From: Acetobacteraceae bacterium | Lineage (GTDB): Bacteria; Pseudomonadota; Alphaproteobacteria; Acetobacterales; Acetobacteraceae | Length of the DNA: 9,510 nt | Assembly: GCA_947478535.1 (NCBI GenBank) | Contig: CANJXD010000197.1 | Span: forward strand, 1-9,510 | Direction: 5' to 3' | Shown: in pieces, positions 6,165 through 9,510 of the stretch | How the letters are laid out: each line of letters starts with the position of its first letter | How positions within the stretch are numbered: the first letter of the stretch is position 1 | Notes under the pieces: model-generated | The model's input: only the letters and a program-made list of their open reading frames with translations | Databases searched by the model: none | What the model was told of the DNA's origin: nothing | Program-made: the position numbers and the translations under genes

Positions 6165-7142
6165 ATGCGTCTCGGCATGGTCGGCCTCGGCCGTATGGGC
6201 GCCAATCTTGTGCGCCGCCTGGCGAAGGCCGGCATCGGCGCCGTGGTGTGGGACCGTGACCCCGCCGCCATCGCCGCACTCGCGAAGGAGGGCAGCGAGG
6301 CCGCCGCCGACCTTGCCGATATGGTCCGCCGCCTGCCCACGCCGCGCGCCATCTGGGTGATGCTGCCGGCGGGCGATGCCACGGAACAGGCGCTGGTGAC
6401 CCTCGCCGGGCTGATGGCGCCGGGCGATGTGTTGATCGATGGCGGCAATGGCATGTGGAAGGATGCGATCCGGCGGGCGGGGCTGCTGCGTGCCAGGGGG
6501 ATCGACTTCCTCGATATCGGCACCTCCGGCGGCGTCTGGGGACTGGCGCGGGGCTATTGCCTGATGATCGGCGGGCCGGCGGCGCCCGTCACGCGGCTCG
6601 ACCCGATCTTTGCAGCGCTGGCGCCTGGGGAAGACGCGGCTGCACCAACGCCGGGGCGGGACCCCGCGGCCGATCCGCGCCCGCCGCGTGGCTATGTCCA
6701 TGCCGGGGGGAACGGCGCCGGGCACTTCACCAAGATGGTCCACAACGCCGTCGAATACGGGATGATGCAGGCGATGGCGGAGGGGCTCGAACTCCTCCAG
6801 CAGGCGGATGCCCATGTGGTGCCGGAGGAATTGCGCCTCACCCTCGATGTCGCGGATATCACGGAATCCTGGCGCCGCGGGTCGGTCGTCGCCTCCTGGC
6901 TGCTCGATCTCACGGCGCAGGCGCTGGCGGCGGATGGGGATCTTGCCGGCTATACCGGCCGCGTGGGGGATAGCGGGGAGGGGCGCTGGGCGGTGGAAGC
7001 GGCGATCGCCAGCGCGGTGCCGGCGCCGGTGCTCTCCGCCGCGCTCTATGCCCGCTTCCGGTCGCGCCAGGCCGGCCCCTTCGCGGATCGGGCGCTTTCG
7101 GCCATGCGCAATGCCTTCGGTGGGCATCTGGAGCCGAAATGA
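6165..7142 (+). CDS. gnd: 6-phosphogluconate dehydrogenase, decarboxylating (short, GntZ/YqeC-like form)
   Basis: This enzyme oxidatively decarboxylates 6-phosphogluconate to ribulose-5-phosphate and CO2. The nucleotide-binding fingerprint GLGRMG is at residues 7-12. The 3-hydroxyacid dehydrogenase substrate motif is GTSGG (119-123), with catalytic Lys190 in HFTKMVHN, and Asn194 and the YGMMQA helix follow. At 325 residues it belongs to the short form, which often prefers NAD+, rather than the roughly 470-residue dimeric form. Asp30 (VVWDRD) after the second strand, where NADP-dependent enzymes usually carry Asn-Arg, supports an NAD+ preference, though this is inference. The stop overlaps the gluconokinase start (ATGA). 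Next to gluconokinase, its substrate would come directly from phosphorylated gluconate. Confidence 0.92.
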   Translation: MRLGMVGLGRMGANLVRRLAKAGIGAVVWDRDPAAIAALAKEGSEAAADLADMVRRLPTPRAIWVMLPAGDATEQALVTLAGLMAPGDVLIDGGNGMWKDAIRRAGLLRARGIDFLDIGTSGGVWGLARGYCLMIGGPAAPVTRLDPIFAALAPGEDAAAPTPGRDPAADPRPPRGYVHAGGNGAGHFTKMVHNAVEYGMMQAMAEGLELLQQADAHVVPEELRLTLDVADITESWRRGSVVASWLLDLTAQALAADGDLAGYTGRVGDSGEGRWAVEAAIASAVPAPVLSAALYARFRSRQAGPFADRALSAMRNAFGGHLEPK

Positions 7143-7645
7143 CGCCGCTGGTCGTCGTGATGGGCGTCTCCGGTGCCGGGAAATCGACGGTGGGGCAGGC
7201 GATCGCGGCGGGCCTCGGCCTGCCCTTCGCCGATGCCGATGATTTCCACCCGCCGGCCAATATCGCGAAGATGTCGGCTGGTGCGCCACTGGTGGATGCG
7301 GATCGGTGGCCCTGGCTCGACGCCATCGGGGCGCATCTCGCGGCGCATCGTGGCCAGGGCTGCGTTGTCACCTGCTCGGCGCTGAAGCGCGCCTATCGGG
7401 ACCGGCTGCGCCAGTTGGCGCCCGACCTGCGGCTGGTGTTCCTGCATGGCGATGCCGCGACGGTCGCGGCGCGGCAGGCCGCGCGGCAGGGCCATTTCAT
7501 GCCGGCGAGCCTCGTCGCCAGCCAATTCGCCACCCTCGAAGCCCCTGGCTCCGACGAAGGCGCCATCGCGCTGGATGTGGGGGCCGATCCCGCCACCCTC
7601 GCCACTGCCGCCATCGCGGCCCTGTCGCCGGAGATCCCCGTATGA
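7139..7645 (+). CDS. gntK: Gluconokinase
   Basis: This 168-residue kinase phosphorylates D-gluconate with ATP to give 6-phosphogluconate, the substrate of the dehydrogenase just upstream. The Walker A loop is GVSGAGKST (9-17). Family-specific segments follow in order: DADDFHPPANIAKMSAGAPLVD (32-53) around the substrate site, then RWPWL, the CSALKRAYRDRLR segment (79-91), and QGHFMPASLVASQFATLE (117-134), which contains the lid. The length is normal for GntK. The start ATG shares ATGA with the gnd stop, and GGAG lies five bases upstream at 7130-7133. The stop shares ATGA with the next gene. Three genes linked by two four-base overlaps indicate one translationally coupled operon. Confidence 0.93.
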   Translation: MTPLVVVMGVSGAGKSTVGQAIAAGLGLPFADADDFHPPANIAKMSAGAPLVDADRWPWLDAIGAHLAAHRGQGCVVTCSALKRAYRDRLRQLAPDLRLVFLHGDAATVAARQAARQGHFMPASLVASQFATLEAPGSDEGAIALDVGADPATLATAAIAALSPEIPV

Positions 7646-8565
7646 CCCCCGCCTTTTCCGGTATCTATCCCATTCTCTATGCCTTCTTCGGTGCCGATGG
7701 CCGCCTTGATGAAGCGGCGATGCGCAAGCAGGTTCGCTGCTGCCTGGCCGGCGGCGCGCAGGGCATCGCCGTGCTGGGTCTCGCGACCGAGGTGAACAAG
7801 CTCTCCGCCGCCGAGAAGCGCGATGTGCTGCGCTGGAGCGCGGAGGAGATCGCCGGGCGCGTCCCGCTCGCCGTTACCGTCGCCGAGAATACGGCCGAGG
7901 AGGCCGCCGATTTCGTCGTGGAAGCCGCGGGCCTCGGCGCCGCCTGGTGCATCCTGCAGCCACCCCCGGTGCGCGGGTTGCCGGAGGCCGAGTATATCGC
8001 CTGGTATGGCAGGGTCGCGGAGCTCGTCGCCCGGCGCAGCGCCATCCCGCTCGGCATCCAGAACGCCGCCGCCTATATCGGCGTGGGGCTTTCCGCTGGT
8101 GGCGTCGCCACGCTGGCGAAGCAGCAGGGCAACATCAGGCTCATCAAGGCGGAGGACAGCGCCGTCGAGGTCCATCGCCTGATCGAGGTGACGGAGGGGC
8201 GGCTCGCGGTCTTCAATGGCCGCGCGGGGCTGGAACTGGTGGATTGCCTGCGCGCGGGCTGCGCCGGGATGATCCCCGCGCCGGAATGCGCCGATGTGCA
8301 GGCGCGGATCTTCCGCCTGATGCAGCAGGACCTGGAAGACAGGGCGGAACGCCAGTACCAGCGCATCCTGCCGCTGATCGCCTTCGCCATGCAGGGGGTG
8401 GCGATGTTCCTCTGCTACGGCAAGCGGGTCACGGCCTGGCGGATGGGCCTGCCGGAGATCGTCGAGCGCGCCCCCGCCTTGCCGCCGACCGCCTTCGGGC
8501 TGGAATGCGCGAAGCGGTTCGCCGATGCACTCGGCCCCTATCCCGGCGCGGATGCCGGTGCTTAA
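7642..8565 (+). CDS. Divergent DapA-superfamily lyase (class I aldolase-like)
   Basis: This 307-residue TIM-barrel protein belongs to the dihydrodipicolinate synthase / N-acetylneuraminate lyase superfamily, which forms a Schiff base between a lysine and a 2-keto acid. The probable Schiff-base lysine is Lys169 (RLIKAEDSA). The N-terminal strand (SGIYPILYAFFGADGRLD), the GIAVLGLATEVNKLS loop and a late FNGRAGLELVDCLRAGCAG segment fit the fold. By hand alignment to E. coli DapA, the Thr44-Thr45 positions are Leu47-Ala48, and the catalytic Tyr133 position falls on Gln140 or Asn141 (GIQNAAAYIG); the nearest tyrosine is Tyr145. It is therefore unlikely to make dihydrodipicolinate for lysine. Coupling to gluconokinase (ATGA overlap; GGAG at 7630-7633) suggests a keto-deoxy sugar acid aldolase or dehydratase, but the substrate is unknown. 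The in-frame sequence upstream of 7642 overlaps gntK and lacks a suitable start. Confidence 0.85.
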   Translation: MTPAFSGIYPILYAFFGADGRLDEAAMRKQVRCCLAGGAQGIAVLGLATEVNKLSAAEKRDVLRWSAEEIAGRVPLAVTVAENTAEEAADFVVEAAGLGAAWCILQPPPVRGLPEAEYIAWYGRVAELVARRSAIPLGIQNAAAYIGVGLSAGGVATLAKQQGNIRLIKAEDSAVEVHRLIEVTEGRLAVFNGRAGLELVDCLRAGCAGMIPAPECADVQARIFRLMQQDLEDRAERQYQRILPLIAFAMQGVAMFLCYGKRVTAWRMGLPEIVERAPALPPTAFGLECAKRFADALGPYPGADAGA

Positions 8566-8640
8566 GTTCGGGCCAAGGGTTCAAACCCACGAGGGAAGGT
8601 CGCGTCACAGGGGCGTCCGCTGCGGCTGAAGGCCCGGGGC

Positions 8641-8646
8641 GGGAGG
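8641..8646 (+). promoter_or_regulatory. Ribosome binding site deciding the phosphoesterase start
   Basis: GGGAGG lies seven bases before the ATG at 8654 but only one base before the in-frame TTG at 8648. This supports the ATG, and the protein then begins MRIALLSDIH as is usual for the family. The rest of the 88-bp gap (8566-8653) shows no clear promoter. Confidence 0.6.
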
Positions 8647-8653
8647 TTTGCCG

Positions 8654-9394
8654 ATGCGCATCGCGCTGCTCAGTGACATTCATGCGAACCGGGAGGCTTT
8701 CGAGGCCTGCCTGGAGGACGCCGCCCGCAAGGGCACTCAGCGCATCGTGCTGCTCGGCGATATCGTCGGCTATGGCGCGGACCCGGTCTGGGCCGTGGCG
8801 CGGACGCGGGAATTGCTGGCGGGCGGCACCATTGTGCTGCGCGGCAATCACGACGAGGCCGCCGCCTCGTCGCGTGGCGGGATGAATGAGGACGCCGCCA
8901 CCGCCATCGCCTGGACGCGCGGCGCGCTGGCGCCGGAGGATGCCGCCTTCCTCGGTGCCCTGCCGATGGAGGTGGAGGAGGATGATCGGCTTTATGTCCA
9001 TGCCGAGGCCTCCGCCCCCGCGCGCTGGCACTATGTGCGCGATGCCGAGGATGCGCGGCGCAGCCTCGATGCGGTGCAGGCCCGGACCATCTTCTGCGGC
9101 CATGTGCATGTGCCAGCGCTGTATGGGCTGAAGGCGACGGCGAAGTTGGTGTCCTTCCGCCCGGTGGCGGGCGTGCCAGTGCCGCTGACGCGACCGCGCC
9201 GCTGGCAGGTGGTGCTGGGCGCCGTCGGCCAGCCGCGGGATGGCGACCCCGCGGCCTGCTGGTCCCTGCTCGACACCGCGGTCGATGAGGTGACGCTGCA
9301 TCGCGTGCCCTACGATGTGCAGACCGCCTCCGACAAGGTGCGGGATGCCGGCCTGCCGGAAAGCTTGGCGACGCGCCTGTTGCGGGGGCGCTGA
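8654..9394 (+). CDS. Calcineurin-like metallophosphoesterase
   Basis: This 246-residue soluble protein has the full two-metal phosphoesterase signature: Asp8 and His10 (SDIHAN), Asp36 (GDIVGYG), Asn65-His66-Asp67 (GNHDE), His116 (VHAE), and His150 and His152 (CGHVHVP). The following VGQPRDGDP segment (191-199) is typical of the small YfcE-like bacterial phosphodiesterase/phosphatase group. It should hydrolyse a phosphoester with Mn, Fe or similar metals; the physiological substrate cannot be told from sequence. A protein kinase gene begins three bases after its stop, so the two are almost certainly co-transcribed. This makes a role in reversing the kinase's phosphorylation, or in related signalling, an attractive inference. 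Confidence 0.88.
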   Translation: MRIALLSDIHANREAFEACLEDAARKGTQRIVLLGDIVGYGADPVWAVARTRELLAGGTIVLRGNHDEAAASSRGGMNEDAATAIAWTRGALAPEDAAFLGALPMEVEEDDRLYVHAEASAPARWHYVRDAEDARRSLDAVQARTIFCGHVHVPALYGLKATAKLVSFRPVAGVPVPLTRPRRWQVVLGAVGQPRDGDPAACWSLLDTAVDEVTLHRVPYDVQTASDKVRDAGLPESLATRLLRGR

Positions 9395-9397
9395 GGC

Positions 9398-9510
9398 ATG
9401 AGCCGCGCGCGGATCCTGACGGGGGAAGTCCTGGATGGCTTCACCCTCGGCCCGATGATGCATACCGGCGGCATGGCCGTGCTGTTTTCCTGCATGCATC
9501 CCGACCACCC
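9398..9510 (+). CDS. Ser/Thr protein kinase, N-terminal fragment (runs off the window)
   Basis: The first 37 codons of a gene that continues past the window edge. The visible part, LDGFTLGPMMHTGGMAVLF (residues 12-30), matches the start of a Hanks-type kinase domain: a short strand followed by a glycine-rich nucleotide loop of the form LGxxxHxGGMA. The catalytic lysine, HRD and DFG motifs would lie beyond the window. It starts three bases after the phosphoesterase stop. The kinase call rests on this one loop, so pseudokinase status or extra domains cannot be judged. Confidence 0.65.
   Translation, partial: MSRARILTGEVLDGFTLGPMMHTGGMAVLFSCMHPDH

Noticed and set aside
5124..7289. Long open frame of 721 codons on the - strand
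   Set aside because: It is antisense to well-supported genes (the dioxygenase, gnd and the start of gntK), and its Arg/Gly/His/Pro-rich composition is typical of shadow frames in GC-rich DNA. No domain is recognisable.
8577..8588. GGGTTCAAACCC resembling a tRNA T-arm
   Set aside because: No acceptor, D-arm or anticodon stem fits around it, and the upstream sequence is the end of a coding gene. The loop allowed by the inverted repeat is too short for a T-loop.

Overview
The window is very GC-rich DNA with strong third-position G/C. Its genes point to an alphaproteobacterium, most plausibly an Acetobacteraceae relative of the Roseomonas type. That placement is inferred from composition and gene style, not from a marker gene. 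All ten supported genes lie on the + strand. I see no RNA genes, insertion sequences, CRISPR arrays or phage genes.

Layout: (1) 16-789, an OmpR/PhoB-family response regulator, followed by a hairpin. (2) 790-1295, about 500 bp with no credible gene. It holds the hairpin, a helically phased series of GCGAC motifs every 30-32 bp (859-1047), and a short direct repeat. (3) 1296-5011, the two subunits of xanthine dehydrogenase, xdhA (2Fe-2S/FAD) and xdhB (molybdopterin), overlapping by one base. The maturation gene xdhC, commonly next in such operons, is absent here. (4) 4988-5103, five tandem copies of a 23-bp unit. The first copy encodes the C-terminus of XdhB; each later copy is a minimal seven-codon ORF joined to the previous one by TGATG. 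(5) 5157-6077, a metallo-beta-lactamase-fold persulfide dioxygenase-like enzyme. (6) 6165-8565, a translationally coupled sugar-acid cassette: short-type 6-phosphogluconate dehydrogenase, gluconokinase, and a divergent DapA-superfamily lyase. (7) 8654-9510, a metallophosphoesterase followed three bases later by the start of a Ser/Thr protein kinase cut by the window edge.

How the genes work together: XdhAB oxidises hypoxanthine and xanthine to urate. Gluconokinase makes 6-phosphogluconate, which the dehydrogenase converts to ribulose-5-phosphate. The lyase probably acts on another keto-deoxy acid in the same catabolic context. The phosphoesterase and kinase look like a signalling pair. Most of the window is ordinary metabolic chromosome. 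The least explained items are the two non-coding repeat structures (859-1047 and 4988-5103) and the lyase, which keeps its Schiff-base lysine but lacks the usual Thr and Tyr of the family.
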